From: Candidatus Koribacter versatilis Ellin345
GTDB taxonomy: Bacteria > Acidobacteriota > Terriglobia > Terriglobales > Acidobacteriaceae
Direction: 5' to 3'
NCBI RefSeq assembly: GCF_000014005.1
Contig: NC_008009.1
Span: forward strand, 4,650,001-4,714,000
Length of the DNA: 64,000 nt
Position numbers and translations under genes: made by a program. This document shows positions 43,626 to 51,525 of this stretch, piece by piece. The notes under the pieces are model-generated. The model was given only the letters and a program-made list of their open reading frames with translations. It did no database searches and was not told the DNA's origin. How positions within the stretch are numbered: position 1 is the first letter of the stretch; every line of letters begins with the position of its first letter.

Positions 43626-43728
43626 GCGTTTCGTCGAAAACGAATCAAGGGCGAAGGCCGCAACCTTCGCCCCGTCCCAAACCATCCGGTGTGCGCCCGC
43701 CGAATGGATCAACTCCCCGAGGTGCACG

Positions 43729-43935
43729 ATGTTCCAAAAGCTGTTGCAGGCCCTGTCTTTCGGATGCCATCACCGCCGCATGTCCAAACCCTTTGCGGCC
43801 GCCCGCACCCAACACTCATCTGCCGGTGACTGGGATTCCCTCGAACCGCAACAAGGCGGCAGCCACTACGTCGTTTGCCTCGAATGCGGCAAGAAGTTCG
43901 GCTACGACTGGTCGCAGATGAAACTCATTCGCTAG
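43729..43935 (+). CDS. Small conserved-looking protein with CxxC near the C-terminus
   Basis: 68 residues. GAGGTG lies 6 bases before the ATG. The sequence includes GCHHRRMSKPF in the N-terminal part and GGSHYVVCLECGKKFGYDW near the end; the CxxC with the earlier Cys/His residues could bind zinc. It lies 103 bases after bactofilin. The short length and Arg-rich start are typical of small Acidobacteriota proteins of unknown role. Confidence 0.6.
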   Translation: MFQKLLQALSFGCHHRRMSKPFAAARTQHSSAGDWDSLEPQQGGSHYVVCLECGKKFGYDWSQMKLIR

Positions 43936-43937
43936 AG

Positions 43938-44116
43938 CTTTGTATCGCGACGGTTTTGTATCAGGGCACTGCCGTTGACACCGCGCTTTGTATCGCTAGG
44001 GCTTTGTATCAGGCCAGCGCCGTTGACACCGCGCTTCGTATCGCTAGGGTTTTGTATCAGGGCAGCGCTTCAGCGCTGCCGATTCGCCGCCGATAAAAAG
44101 TCTGGGCTTTAGCCCT
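43938..44116. repeat. 48-base tandem repeat and bipartite palindrome
   Basis: TTTGTATCAGG starts at 43955, 44003 and 44051, an exact period of 48 bases. The unit continues with CCGTTGACACCGCGCTT and TATCGCTAGGG. The third copy runs into the palindrome GGCAGCGC-TTCA-GCGCTGCC and then GGGC-TTTA-GCCC, the same composite as at 42788. It fills the gap between the small CxxC gene and murJ. Confidence 0.8.
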
Positions 44117-44122
44117 GCACCG

Positions 44123-45745
44123 CTAAACGCCCGCGCTCGTGTCTTCCGCAATCTCCGTCGAAGGCTCTGCCGTTGCCTTCTTCCGCCGCATAGCGCCCGG
44201 CAACTCCGATCGCATCACCTTCAGCCCGATCCACGCCACCACCGCCCACACCATCGTCCGCACCGCGAACGCCGCCAGGTTTTGTGCCTTCGACGTGCTC
44301 ACCGGAAGCATGTACGACGCGTAATACGCCGCGGCGCCCGCCGCTACCGCCGTCAGGAACGCCTTCCCGATCTCTTTCCACTGCAGGTCGCGCACCCGCA
44401 CCAATCCGCCACGATCCAACAGGATCACCATCGCCAGCGTATTCAGCAGAATCCCGGCATCCGATGCGATCGCCAAGCCCACCACACCATGGGTACGGTA
44501 GAGCACGCTGTAGATGGGGATCGACGCGATCGTCAGGAGCGTGCTTGCAACCATGGGCGTAAGCGTGTTGCCCGCCGCGTAGAATGCCCGCGAATACAGC
44601 GCCTGCGCCGACCATAGCGCCAGCGACAATGCAAACCAGAAGAAATACACCGCGGTCTCACGCGAATCCTGGAAGTGGAACCGCCCGCGCCGGTACACGA
44701 GATCAATAATCGGCAGCGCTGCGGCCATCATCCATGCGCTCATCAGCAGAGACGCCGCCACCAGCTTATACACCGACTCATTCACCAGCCGCGCAAATTC
44801 CTCACGCTTACCTTCGCCGAACAACCGCGCAAAGAACGGCAAGGATGCCTGCCCCGTTGCCTGCCCCAGCACCGCAATCGGCACCGCGAACAACCGTTTC
44901 GCGTAGTTCAGTCGCGTGATGTCACCCGCCCCGTGGCTGGCGAAGAAGCGGAGGATCCAGTCGTCCGCCGTGACCAGCGAAACGCCCAGCATGAGCGGGA
45001 TAGAAAGCTTGATCCACTCGCGAAAGCCCTGGTCGCGAAAATCAAAATTCAGCCGGAAGCCGATATCGGTCTTCGCCGCTCCCAATGCGTTCACCAGGAA
45101 TGGCCCAGCGAATGCCCCGACGAGCGCGCCAATTGCCAGAGACGAGATTCCATATCGCCGCGCGCCCACCACGCCGCCGACGATGATGAAGACGTTGTAG
45201 AGGAGCGGCCCGAGCGCCGGCAACAGGAACAACCGCTTCGACAGCAGCACCGCCGAAACCACTCCGCCCACATAGAAGAAAATCTGCGCCGGCAGCAGGA
45301 TTCGCGTCAGTTGCGCGCAGAGCAGTACCTGGTCTTCGGTGAACCCGCGAAAGTACCAGCGCGTGAAGGCCGTGGTGTAGAACTCCGCGAAGACAATCAT
45401 GATCACGAGGATGGTCGTGATGATCGTGATGATCGCCGAAAACGTCTTCTTCGCGTCCTGCTGCTTATCTTGCGAAAGATAGCGCGTGTAGATCGAGATG
45501 AACGTGATCGATGCAGTGCCACCGGCAAGGATGTAGTTCAGCCAGTCCGGCAAGGTGAACGCCGCCACGTATGCGTCGGTCTGGGTGCCCGCGCCAAACG
45601 CCCACGCGATGTACGCCTCGCGCACGTAGCCGATCACACGCGAGAGCATCACCGCCACCATCAGCAGGAGCGTGGCCGAGAACGCAGAATGCTGATGGGA
45701 AGGACGCAATGCGCGCGCCGCGCGGCTGAAGAAACCTGATGCCAT
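44123..45745 (-). CDS. murJ: Lipid II flippase MurJ (MviN)
   Basis: 540 residues and about 14 membrane helices, matching the MOP/MviN family. The first helix region reads ATLLLMVAVMLSRVIGYVRE, with the conserved Arg of the cavity, and GAGTQTDAYVAAF follows. Also typical is VYRRGRFHFQDSR in the middle. It moves lipid II across the membrane for peptidoglycan synthesis. No ribosome site is obvious before the ATG. Its convergent partner side is filled by the tandem repeat. Confidence 0.93.
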   Translation of the reverse strand: MASGFFSRAARALRPSHQHSAFSATLLLMVAVMLSRVIGYVREAYIAWAFGAGTQTDAYVAAFTLPDWLNYILAGGTASITFISIYTRYLSQDKQQDAKKTFSAIITIITTILVIMIVFAEFYTTAFTRWYFRGFTEDQVLLCAQLTRILLPAQIFFYVGGVVSAVLLSKRLFLLPALGPLLYNVFIIVGGVVGARRYGISSLAIGALVGAFAGPFLVNALGAAKTDIGFRLNFDFRDQGFREWIKLSIPLMLGVSLVTADDWILRFFASHGAGDITRLNYAKRLFAVPIAVLGQATGQASLPFFARLFGEGKREEFARLVNESVYKLVAASLLMSAWMMAAALPIIDLVYRRGRFHFQDSRETAVYFFWFALSLALWSAQALYSRAFYAAGNTLTPMVASTLLTIASIPIYSVLYRTHGVVGLAIASDAGILLNTLAMVILLDRGGLVRVRDLQWKEIGKAFLTAVAAGAAAYYASYMLPVSTSKAQNLAAFAVRTMVWAVVAWIGLKVMRSELPGAMRRKKATAEPSTEIAEDTSAGV

Positions 45746-45845
45746 TCAAGCCGATTCTACATGGCATTTACCGCGCATCGAATGCAGGTGCCGCGCTGGT
45801 AAAATCAAGGCAAGGCCCTAATCTTCAAGAAAGCTCACATACTCA

Positions 45846-46400
45846 ATGATTCATCCCTGGCACGACATCAGCCCCGGCGAACACATCCCGCAGGAATGCA
45901 ACGCCGTCATCGAAATTCCCTTCGGCTCGAGCGTGAAGTACGAGCTCGACAAGCAGAGCGGCATGATCAAGCTCGACCGCATGCTCTACTCCGCGGCCTA
46001 CTATCCCGCGAACTACGGCTTCATCCCGCAAACGCTCGCCGAAGACGACGACCCGCTCGACATCCTCGTCTTTTGCCAGGAACCCGTGGTGCCGCTCACC
46101 ATCATCCAGGCCCGCACCATCGGCCTCATGACGATGATTGACAGCGGCAAGGCCGACCAGAAGATCATCGCCGTGGCCAGCAAGGATCCGGAGTTCAACT
46201 CATACAACGAAGCTGACGAGATGCCACCGCACCGCCTGCAAATGCTTCGCCGCTTCTTCCAGGATTACAAAGTCCTCGAAGGCAAAGAAGTCGAGGTCGA
46301 CGAGATCCAGCACGCCTCCGCAGCGTACCCGATCATCGAAGACGCGCTGGCCCGCTACAGCAAGCAGCGCCGCAAAGGCTTCTCGAAAAACAGTTTGTAA
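45846..46400 (+). CDS. ppa: Inorganic pyrophosphatase (family I)
   Basis: 184 residues. Conserved family I features: [14 protein letters not shown] (about 22-35, with Glu and Lys of the site), [11 protein letters not shown] near 52, and the metal site [10 protein letters not shown] near 67. Asp and Lys residues further on ([12 protein letters not shown]) complete it. It hydrolyses pyrophosphate to two phosphates with Mg and drives biosynthesis. The length fits the bacterial family. It is followed by a GC hairpin. Confidence 0.95.
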   Translation: MIHPWHDISPGEHIPQECNAVIEIPFGSSVKYELDKQSGMIKLDRMLYSAAYYPANYGFIPQTLAEDDDPLDILVFCQEPVVPLTIIQARTIGLMTMIDSGKADQKIIAVASKDPEFNSYNEADEMPPHRLQMLRRFFQDYKVLEGKEVEVDEIQHASAAYPIIEDALARYSKQRRKGFSKNSL

Positions 46401-46437
46401 GTGGGTGCCCCACCCTTCCCCGAAGGGGAGGGTGGGA
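46401..46437. repeat. GGGTGCCCC-family hairpin after ppa
   Basis: GGGTGCCCCACCCTTCCCCG is followed by AAGGGGAGGGTGGG, a stem of CCCACCCT/CCCC pairs with one unpaired base. It opens like the elements at 4039 and 20992 and may act as a terminator for ppa. Confidence 0.6.
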
Positions 46438-46458
46438 GTGCATGACCGTCAAATTTCC

Positions 46459-47085
46459 ATGACTCTCACAAATCTGACTCTCACTGGCCAACACGTCCGC
46501 CTCGAACCGCTAACGCTCGCCCATGCCGACGCCCTAGCCGCTGCGTCAGCCGGTGATCCGGAACTCTATCTTTGGAGCCCGGTTCCTCGGACGCCGTCCG
46601 ATGCAGAGAAGTACATCGAGACCGCCCTCGCCATGCGCGACGCCGCTACGGGAGTGCCCTTCGCGGTCGTGCGTCTCGCCGATAGAATGGTTATCGGCTC
46701 CACGCGCTTCTTCAATATCGAGCGCTGGCCCTGGCCCGCCGGCCACGCCGAGCATAACCGCCCCACGCCCGATGCCGTCGAGATCGGCTACACCTGGTAT
46801 TCACCCACGGCGATCCGTACCGCAGTCAACACCGAGTGCAAGCTCCTGCTGCTAACACACGCGTTTGAGGGGTGGAAGGTACATCGCGTCTGTCTGCACA
46901 CCGACATTCGCAATCAGCGTTCGCGCTCAGCGATGGAACGCCTCGGCTGCAAGTTCGAGGGAATCCTGCGCGCCCATCGCATGGCCGCTGACCTTATCCC
47001 GCGCGATTCAGCCCGTTATTCCATCACCGCGTCGGAATGGCCCGAAGTAAAAACGCGCTTAACCGAGCGTCTCACGCGAAGTTAA
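46459..47085 (+). CDS. RimJ/RimL-type GNAT acetyltransferase
   Basis: 208 residues from ATG 46459. The start GQHVRLEPLTLAHADALAAA is typical of RimJ/RimL-like proteins. The middle part IEIGYTWYSPTAIRTAVNTE-type segment (about 113-131) and RSAMERLGCKFEGILRAH near 155-172 form the acetyl-CoA pocket and the final strands. The usual Q/RxxGxG loop is replaced by IRTAVNTE, as in some of this subfamily. The acceptor is unknown. It begins 58 bases after ppa. Confidence 0.85.
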   Translation: MTLTNLTLTGQHVRLEPLTLAHADALAAASAGDPELYLWSPVPRTPSDAEKYIETALAMRDAATGVPFAVVRLADRMVIGSTRFFNIERWPWPAGHAEHNRPTPDAVEIGYTWYSPTAIRTAVNTECKLLLLTHAFEGWKVHRVCLHTDIRNQRSRSAMERLGCKFEGILRAHRMAADLIPRDSARYSITASEWPEVKTRLTERLTRS

Positions 47086-47090
47086 GCGCT

Positions 47091-47152
47091 CTTGTCATCC
47101 TGAGCGGAGAATCCGCATAACAAATGCGGATTCTCAGTCGAAGAACCCCTTT
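47091..47152. repeat. CTTGTCATCCTGAGCG repeat, copy 1
   Basis: It begins CTTGTCATCCTGAGCGGAGA and ends CAGTCGAAGAACCCCTT, around a perfect stem GAGAATCCGCAT...ATGCGGATTCTC. The same element lies inverted at 53701-53760 and, shortened, at 61074-61124. It may also terminate the GNAT gene. Confidence 0.8.
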
Positions 47153-47193
47153 TCGACACCGCTCAGCGTTCGGTGACCGAATCTCGACACCGC

Positions 47194-47688
47194 TCAGATC
47201 TTCAGCAGCCGGTCAAAGAACGACCGATAGCGTTGCAACGCGACCCGCAAGTCTTCGGTGGAAACGTTGTCGCCGCGGTCCCACTGCTTCTCGAGTCCGG
47301 CGCGCTCATTCGCGAAGCCTTCCGCCAGTTTCTTCATCAACTGCGCCACCAGGCCGTCGGCGTCTTCCACGGCTCGCCGCGGTTCATCCACGAAGCCGGT
47401 CTGGATGTTGTTCCACCGGTTCCGGAAGTCGCCGACTTCGTTGTCCGAGAACAGCGGCGAGATCGCCGTGCTCGCCATGCCGCGGTTCAGGGTCGCGACC
47501 TTGCGATCTTCGGCGTCGAACGACTCATCGCGCGCGATGTTTTCCTCATTGCGGATGGTCTCGTTCTGCAGCGGATACGCTTCGTCGTTCCGAACCAACT
47601 GCGGCCGGCGGTCGCTCTCCGGAGTCGTGTTGGTGCCGGCGAGATCTGCTGTCGTGAGTTCCTGGTCTTTGCGCTTAAGTTCCGCCAT
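47194..47688 (-). CDS. Soluble partner of a paralogous pair
   Basis: 164 residues. It is hydrophilic and charged, without signal peptide or membrane segment. The part from about 90 to 164 shares a pattern with the gene upstream at 47688-48251: FRNRWNNIQTGFVDEPRRAV-type followed by DAD, LM, STEDLRVALQRYRSFFDRLL. The start ATG overlaps the upstream stop by one base (TAATG), so translation is coupled. No family is recognised with certainty; the shared domain suggests duplication. Confidence 0.7.
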   Translation of the reverse strand: MAELKRKDQELTTADLAGTNTTPESDRRPQLVRNDEAYPLQNETIRNEENIARDESFDAEDRKVATLNRGMASTAISPLFSDNEVGDFRNRWNNIQTGFVDEPRRAVEDADGLVAQLMKKLAEGFANERAGLEKQWDRGDNVSTEDLRVALQRYRSFFDRLLKI

Positions 47689-48251
47689 TATGCAACCTCT
47701 CTTGTCCTGGTTTCACCGGGCCTATGCCCGTCCAAAAGGTCTTCAAAGAGCGACCGGTAATGAATCATTGCCTGCCGCAGGTCTTCTGTACTGGCTTGGC
47801 CCGCACGATGCCGAAGTGCAATGGCGTGCGCTGCGCGGTAGTTTTCGACCACTCTCGGGTGATCGACAGAGAGGTCTGCAGCGCGTTGGTCGAAATCCGT
47901 CATCGGGTAGCCGCGCGTGCCCATCAGCAGGCCTACGCTTTCGTCCGCGTCGTTCACGGCCCCGCGAGGATCGTCTACGAAGCGTGCCTGGACCTTGCGC
48001 CAGTGCTCCGCGTACTGTTCCCGCTCGGTTTCGCTGAGATCTCGGATGTTGAACTTCGAAACCCGCCGTTCGCGCTCCGCAAGCACGCTCTGCGCCGCCC
48101 GCTCTGAACCGCGTTCCTTGACCGCGCGTTCGTATTCCGGTCCAAAGCGCTGCCGCAACGCCAATTTGCGACGTTGACTGAAAATGACCATCGCAACCAC
48201 CGCGATCACGACAATAACGGCCACAATCGCTATAAGGATCTTGGGATCCAT
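47688..48251 (-). CDS. Membrane-anchored partner of a paralogous pair
   Basis: 187 residues. GGAGG lies 4 bases before the ATG. One N-terminal membrane helix (ILIAIVAVIVVIAVVAMVIF, about 5-24) with a basic stop (SQRRKLALRQRF) puts the rest in the cytoplasm. The domain WRKVQARFVDDPRGAVNDAD near 85-104 and STEDLRQAMIHYRSLFEDLL near 154-173 is shared with the soluble partner. The pair is made from one transcript. Function unknown; a membrane scaffold with soluble binding partner is a possible reading. Confidence 0.75.
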   Translation of the reverse strand: MDPKILIAIVAVIVVIAVVAMVIFSQRRKLALRQRFGPEYERAVKERGSERAAQSVLAERERRVSKFNIRDLSETEREQYAEHWRKVQARFVDDPRGAVNDADESVGLLMGTRGYPMTDFDQRAADLSVDHPRVVENYRAAHAIALRHRAGQASTEDLRQAMIHYRSLFEDLLDGHRPGETRTREVA

Positions 48252-48550
48252 AGAACCTCCAACTGGGGGTGCAGTCGGTTAGAGGTCATCGCGCGCACGG
48301 CTGTTGTCCTCCTCAGGTTGTGGAAGACGGTTTGCGCATAGTTGCCTGAGCGAAGAAGGCCCCTGTCAGCTCCGCAATCTTTCTTTGCGTAACGCCGCAG
48401 AGACACCTGCCCGCCGGCAACTTTATTCAGTTGTCAAAGAACTCTTGGTTTTCTTGGGACTAACCCACGGTCGCAGAGTACAACGGCCTTGTCGAGAAAA
48501 TCTGTGACCGGCGACACGTCACCGCGTGTCGGTCGTCACACGACATTGTG
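48252..48550. other. Intergenic region (299 bases)
   Basis: No convincing gene. It contains an imperfect palindrome at about 48503-48540 (CGACAC...GTGTCG within GTGAC...GTCAC) that may end the soxR transcript on the minus strand, and the promoter of the paralogous pair. Confidence 0.4.
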
Positions 48551-49000
48551 CTAAGGCTCCGGATCAAGAAACCGCGGCCCCGGCCCCTGCTCTGCCACTC
48601 GATCGCCAGGATTACGCAACGGACAAGTCGCCAGCGACAGGCATCCGCAACCGATGCAGCCATCGAGTTGATTCCGCAACCGCGTCAGCCGTTCAATCCG
48701 GTCGTCGAGTTCGCCACGCCACATCGCCGCCATCTTCGACCATTCTTCCTTCGTCGCCGCCCGGCCCTGCGGCAGAGTGCTCAGGGCTTCGCGAATCTGC
48801 GCCAGCGGGATCCCGGTCTTCTGCGCGACCTTGATGATTGCGATCCGTCGCAGCACCTCGCGGCCAAACCGGCGCTGGTTCCCAGCCGTCCGCCAGCTCC
48901 GGATCAGCCCCTCAGTCTCGTAAAAGTGGACCGCTGAAACCGCCACTCCGCTTCGTTTCGCGACCTCGCCCACCGTCAGTTCCGCTGCAATTTCAGGCAT
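48551..49000 (-). CDS. soxR: Redox-sensing regulator SoxR
   Basis: 149 residues, MerR family. The N-terminus [20 protein letters not shown] is the helix-turn-helix; [17 protein letters not shown] is the wing. A dimer helix follows. The iron-sulfur cluster site [12 protein letters not shown] near 115-126 has the C-x2-C-x-C-x5-C spacing of SoxR. The protein is activated by redox-cycling compounds and twists DNA at a 19-base promoter spacer. Its gene is divergent from a flavin reductase gene with the matching promoter between them. Confidence 0.95.
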   Translation of the reverse strand: MPEIAAELTVGEVAKRSGVAVSAVHFYETEGLIRSWRTAGNQRRFGREVLRRIAIIKVAQKTGIPLAQIREALSTLPQGRAATKEEWSKMAAMWRGELDDRIERLTRLRNQLDGCIGCGCLSLATCPLRNPGDRVAEQGPGPRFLDPEP

Positions 49001-49014
49001 TTACAAAAATCCTC

Positions 49015-49045
49015 TTGACCTCAAGTTTACTTGAGGTTTTAAGCT
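49015..49045 (+). promoter_or_regulatory. SoxR-type promoter with operator
   Basis: CCTCAAGTTTACTTGAGG at 49019-49036 differs by one base from the SoxR box of the Escherichia coli soxS promoter. TTGACC (49015-49020) and TAAGCT (49040-49045) are 19 bases apart, the long spacer that SoxR needs. It points to the flavin reductase gene. Confidence 0.9.
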
Positions 49046-49085
49046 CCTGCTTGTGAATCTTCGAACCGAGGAGTTTCAGCGACTT

Positions 49086-49622
49086 ATGACCGACACCGTT
49101 CGGGTAGCACTTATCTACGGCAGCACGCGTACTGGCAGGCTTTGCGATAAGGTCGCCGGCTGGGCTGCCAAACAGATCGCGCGCACCGGCAACTTCGCCA
49201 TCGAAACCATTGATCCCGCCGCGACACCGATGAACGAAATCCGCGAGGGCCTTGCCGCATCGGATGCGATCGTCGTGGTGACTCCGGAGTACAACCACGG
49301 TTATCCCGCCCCGCTGAAGCAACTGATCGATTCCTTCAACACCGAGTGGCACGCCAAGCCAGTAGCGTTCGTCTCGTATGGCGGAATGTCGGGCGGCATT
49401 CGCGCGGTGGAGCAACTGCGGCAGGTTTTCGTCGAGTTGCACGCCATGACGGTCCGCGATGGCGTCACTTTCCCCAATGCATGGCAGCAGTTCGAAACCG
49501 AAACTCCGCAAGACAGCGCGCGCGCCGAACGCTCCATGGCGGTGATGCTCGAGCGCCTGCACTGGTGGGCGATTGCGTTGCGGATCGCGCGCACGGCCAC
49601 ACCCTACACGATCGCAGCATAG
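49086..49622 (+). CDS. NADPH-dependent FMN reductase-like flavoprotein
   Basis: 178 residues from ATG 49086. This start is chosen because the SoxR promoter predicts transcription beginning near 49052, which leaves a leader containing GAGGAG; GTG 49053 would have no leader. The flavodoxin-like FMN site reads LIYGSTRTGRLC near the N-terminus, followed by TPEYNHGYPAPLKQLIDS and SYGGMSGGIRAVEQL. It probably reduces quinones or FMN with NAD(P)H and defends against redox-cycling agents sensed by SoxR. Confidence 0.9.
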   Translation: MTDTVRVALIYGSTRTGRLCDKVAGWAAKQIARTGNFAIETIDPAATPMNEIREGLAASDAIVVVTPEYNHGYPAPLKQLIDSFNTEWHAKPVAFVSYGGMSGGIRAVEQLRQVFVELHAMTVRDGVTFPNAWQQFETETPQDSARAERSMAVMLERLHWWAIALRIARTATPYTIAA

Positions 49623-49631
49623 GAGACGACG

Positions 49632-50027
49632 ATGACGAATAAGGAGCTAGTGCAGCAGCTCTTCCACGACGGGTTCAACGCAAAGAATCCTGCCGCCATC
49701 CAGCAGGTCGTCGCCGACGACTTTGTTGGAGGTCGCGGCGAGAACGGTCCCGCCGAATATGCCAAGACCCTGGAGCAGTTGTGGCGTGGATTTCCCGACG
49801 CCCAGTTCGCGATCGAAGACATCCTCGCCGAAGAAGACCGCGTGGCCGTCCGTTTCCGCATGCAAGGCACCCACCAAGGCCTGTTCGCCGGCCGCGAGCC
49901 TAGCGGCAATCGTGTGGAGGTGACCTCCACCGCGATCTACCGCATTGCCGACGGCAAGATCAATCGCGTGTGGCTGCAATCCGACCGGCTCGCCATGATG
50001 CAGCAGATCGGCGCGTTACCGAAATAG
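49632..50027 (+). CDS. SnoaL-like (NTF2-fold) ester cyclase family protein
   Basis: 131 residues. GGAG lies 7 bases before the ATG. The SnoaL pattern is clear: LFHDGFNAKNPAAIQQVVAD, YAKTLEQLWRGFPDAQFAIE and VAVRFRMQGTHQG. Members degrade or cyclise small aromatic compounds or have unknown function. It begins 9 bases after the flavin reductase gene and should belong to the SoxR regulon; it may act on the same redox-active compounds, which is inference. Confidence 0.87.
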   Translation: MTNKELVQQLFHDGFNAKNPAAIQQVVADDFVGGRGENGPAEYAKTLEQLWRGFPDAQFAIEDILAEEDRVAVRFRMQGTHQGLFAGREPSGNRVEVTSTAIYRIADGKINRVWLQSDRLAMMQQIGALPK

Positions 50028-50073
50028 AAACCACCGTCGAGACGAGCGGCTGTGGTGAAATGGAAGCCAACGC

Positions 50074-51525
50074 ATGGCTTCCGCCCCACAGCCCAGCAGC
50101 GCTGCGACCGGACGACGCTTCAGTCCATTTGCATGGGCGATCTTCGCGCTGGGGCTGGTGTTGCGCCTGCTCTACCTCGGCCACAAGAGCCTGTGGCTCG
50201 ACGAAGCCGCCACCTACACCCTCTGCCGGCTTCCCTTCCGCGAATTCGCGCACGCTTGGTGGACACACGAAGCCAACATGACCGTGTACTACGGTTTCAT
50301 GCGGCTGTGGGTGCACCTCGGCAGCAGCGAGTTCATGTTGCGACTGCCTTCGGCGCTGTGTGGCGCAGCAGCCGTCCCGGTGCTCTACGAGATCGCGCGG
50401 CGACTGTTCGATCGCAACGTCGCGTGGATGGCGGCGCTTCTGCTCGCGGTGAATCCGTCATTTATCGAACTGTCGCAGGACGCGCGCAGCTATCCCATGA
50501 CTCTGTTGCTGGTACTCGCGAGTGCTTGGTTCTATATCGACGCACTCGAGACCGATAGCATCCGCTCGTGGACAGGGTACGTTTCGTTCGCCAGCATTGC
50601 GGTCTACGCGCACTTTTTCGCGGCGCTCATCATCGCCGCCTTCTTCTTTGCCTTTCTGGCGAAGGCGCGCGCCGAGCGTCGCTGGCTTCGCGGCATGCTG
50701 GCATATGTGGCGCTCGGACTGCTCTGCTTGCCGGCGGCGGCGTTCGTGGTCTTCCGCAGCCAGACGCTGGATCTTTACTGGCTCGACACGCCCAGCGCGA
50801 AGATGCTGTGGAACTTTGCGAAGTTCCTGTTCGGCAGCGGCGCGAAGGTCGTGATTGCGCTTCTGCTCTTGGTTCTAGGTGCGTGGTTCGTCTGGAGCCA
50901 CCGCGAATGGCGCTGGCGCGCGTTCTTCCTCTCGCTCTGGTTGCTGCTCCCTGTCGCGATTACCGCACTCGGATCCATGCATCACAGCATCTTCGCGTTC
51001 AAATACCTGCTGATCTGCCTGCCCGCTGGATTGCTTCTCTGTACAGTCGGCGCGGCGCGACTGCCGTGGCGCTGGGGATGCATCGTGGTCGCGGTGCTGA
51101 CCGCCGCATCGATCTTTACCGACGTGCAGTTCTATCGCAAGCCGCGCGAGGACTGGCGCGCACTCAACCAATTTGTCGTCACCCGATATCAGCCAGGCGA
51201 TGCCGTCACTTTCTATCCGTGGTACACGCGCACAGCCTTCGACTATTACCACGAGCGCACCGGCCCCGCTGGTCTCGCTTTCGGCGTGCCGATGGTTCCC
51301 CCAGATGATCTCGCGGGAACCGCGGAAGATCGCGCACATCCCGAGCGCGTAGTGGAAGGGCTCACGAATCCGCGGATATGGGTCGTGATCTATCACCCCG
51401 ACCGTCCGGTGCCGCACGAAAACGAGCGCGTCCAAACGCTGGTCTCGGCGGTTCCGGCCGGATACGCGCAGGTGGAGAAGAAAGACTTCCCGAACCTTGA
51501 ATTGCGGCTTTTCGAAAAGCGCTAG
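50074..51525 (+). CDS. GT-C fold glycosyltransferase (ArnT/PMT-like)
   Basis: 483 residues and about 11-13 membrane helices. The first periplasmic loop reads HKSLWLDEAATYTLCRL, with the Asp-Glu pair of PMT_2/ArnT-type enzymes, and LSQDARSYPMTLLLV follows in a later loop. A soluble C-terminal part of about 110 residues begins near 370. It should transfer sugar from a polyprenyl phosphate to a surface acceptor. The stop overlaps the convergent MFS gene by four bases. Confidence 0.85.
   Translation: MASAPQPSSAATGRRFSPFAWAIFALGLVLRLLYLGHKSLWLDEAATYTLCRLPFREFAHAWWTHEANMTVYYGFMRLWVHLGSSEFMLRLPSALCGAAAVPVLYEIARRLFDRNVAWMAALLLAVNPSFIELSQDARSYPMTLLLVLASAWFYIDALETDSIRSWTGYVSFASIAVYAHFFAALIIAAFFFAFLAKARAERRWLRGMLAYVALGLLCLPAAAFVVFRSQTLDLYWLDTPSAKMLWNFAKFLFGSGAKVVIALLLLVLGAWFVWSHREWRWRAFFLSLWLLLPVAITALGSMHHSIFAFKYLLICLPAGLLLCTVGAARLPWRWGCIVVAVLTAASIFTDVQFYRKPREDWRALNQFVVTRYQPGDAVTFYPWYTRTAFDYYHERTGPAGLAFGVPMVPPDDLAGTAEDRAHPERVVEGLTNPRIWVVIYHPDRPVPHENERVQTLVSAVPAGYAQVEKKDFPNLELRLFEKR

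Noticed and set aside
43955-44060. CRISPR-like spacing of the 48-base repeats
   Set aside because: The whole unit is repeated with no unique spacers, there are only about two and a half units, and no cas gene is near.
44675-45739. Plus-strand frame of 354 codons opposite murJ
   Set aside because: It is highly charged (Arg, Glu, Gln, His) low-complexity sequence and lies entirely within murJ, whose membrane helices are unmistakable.
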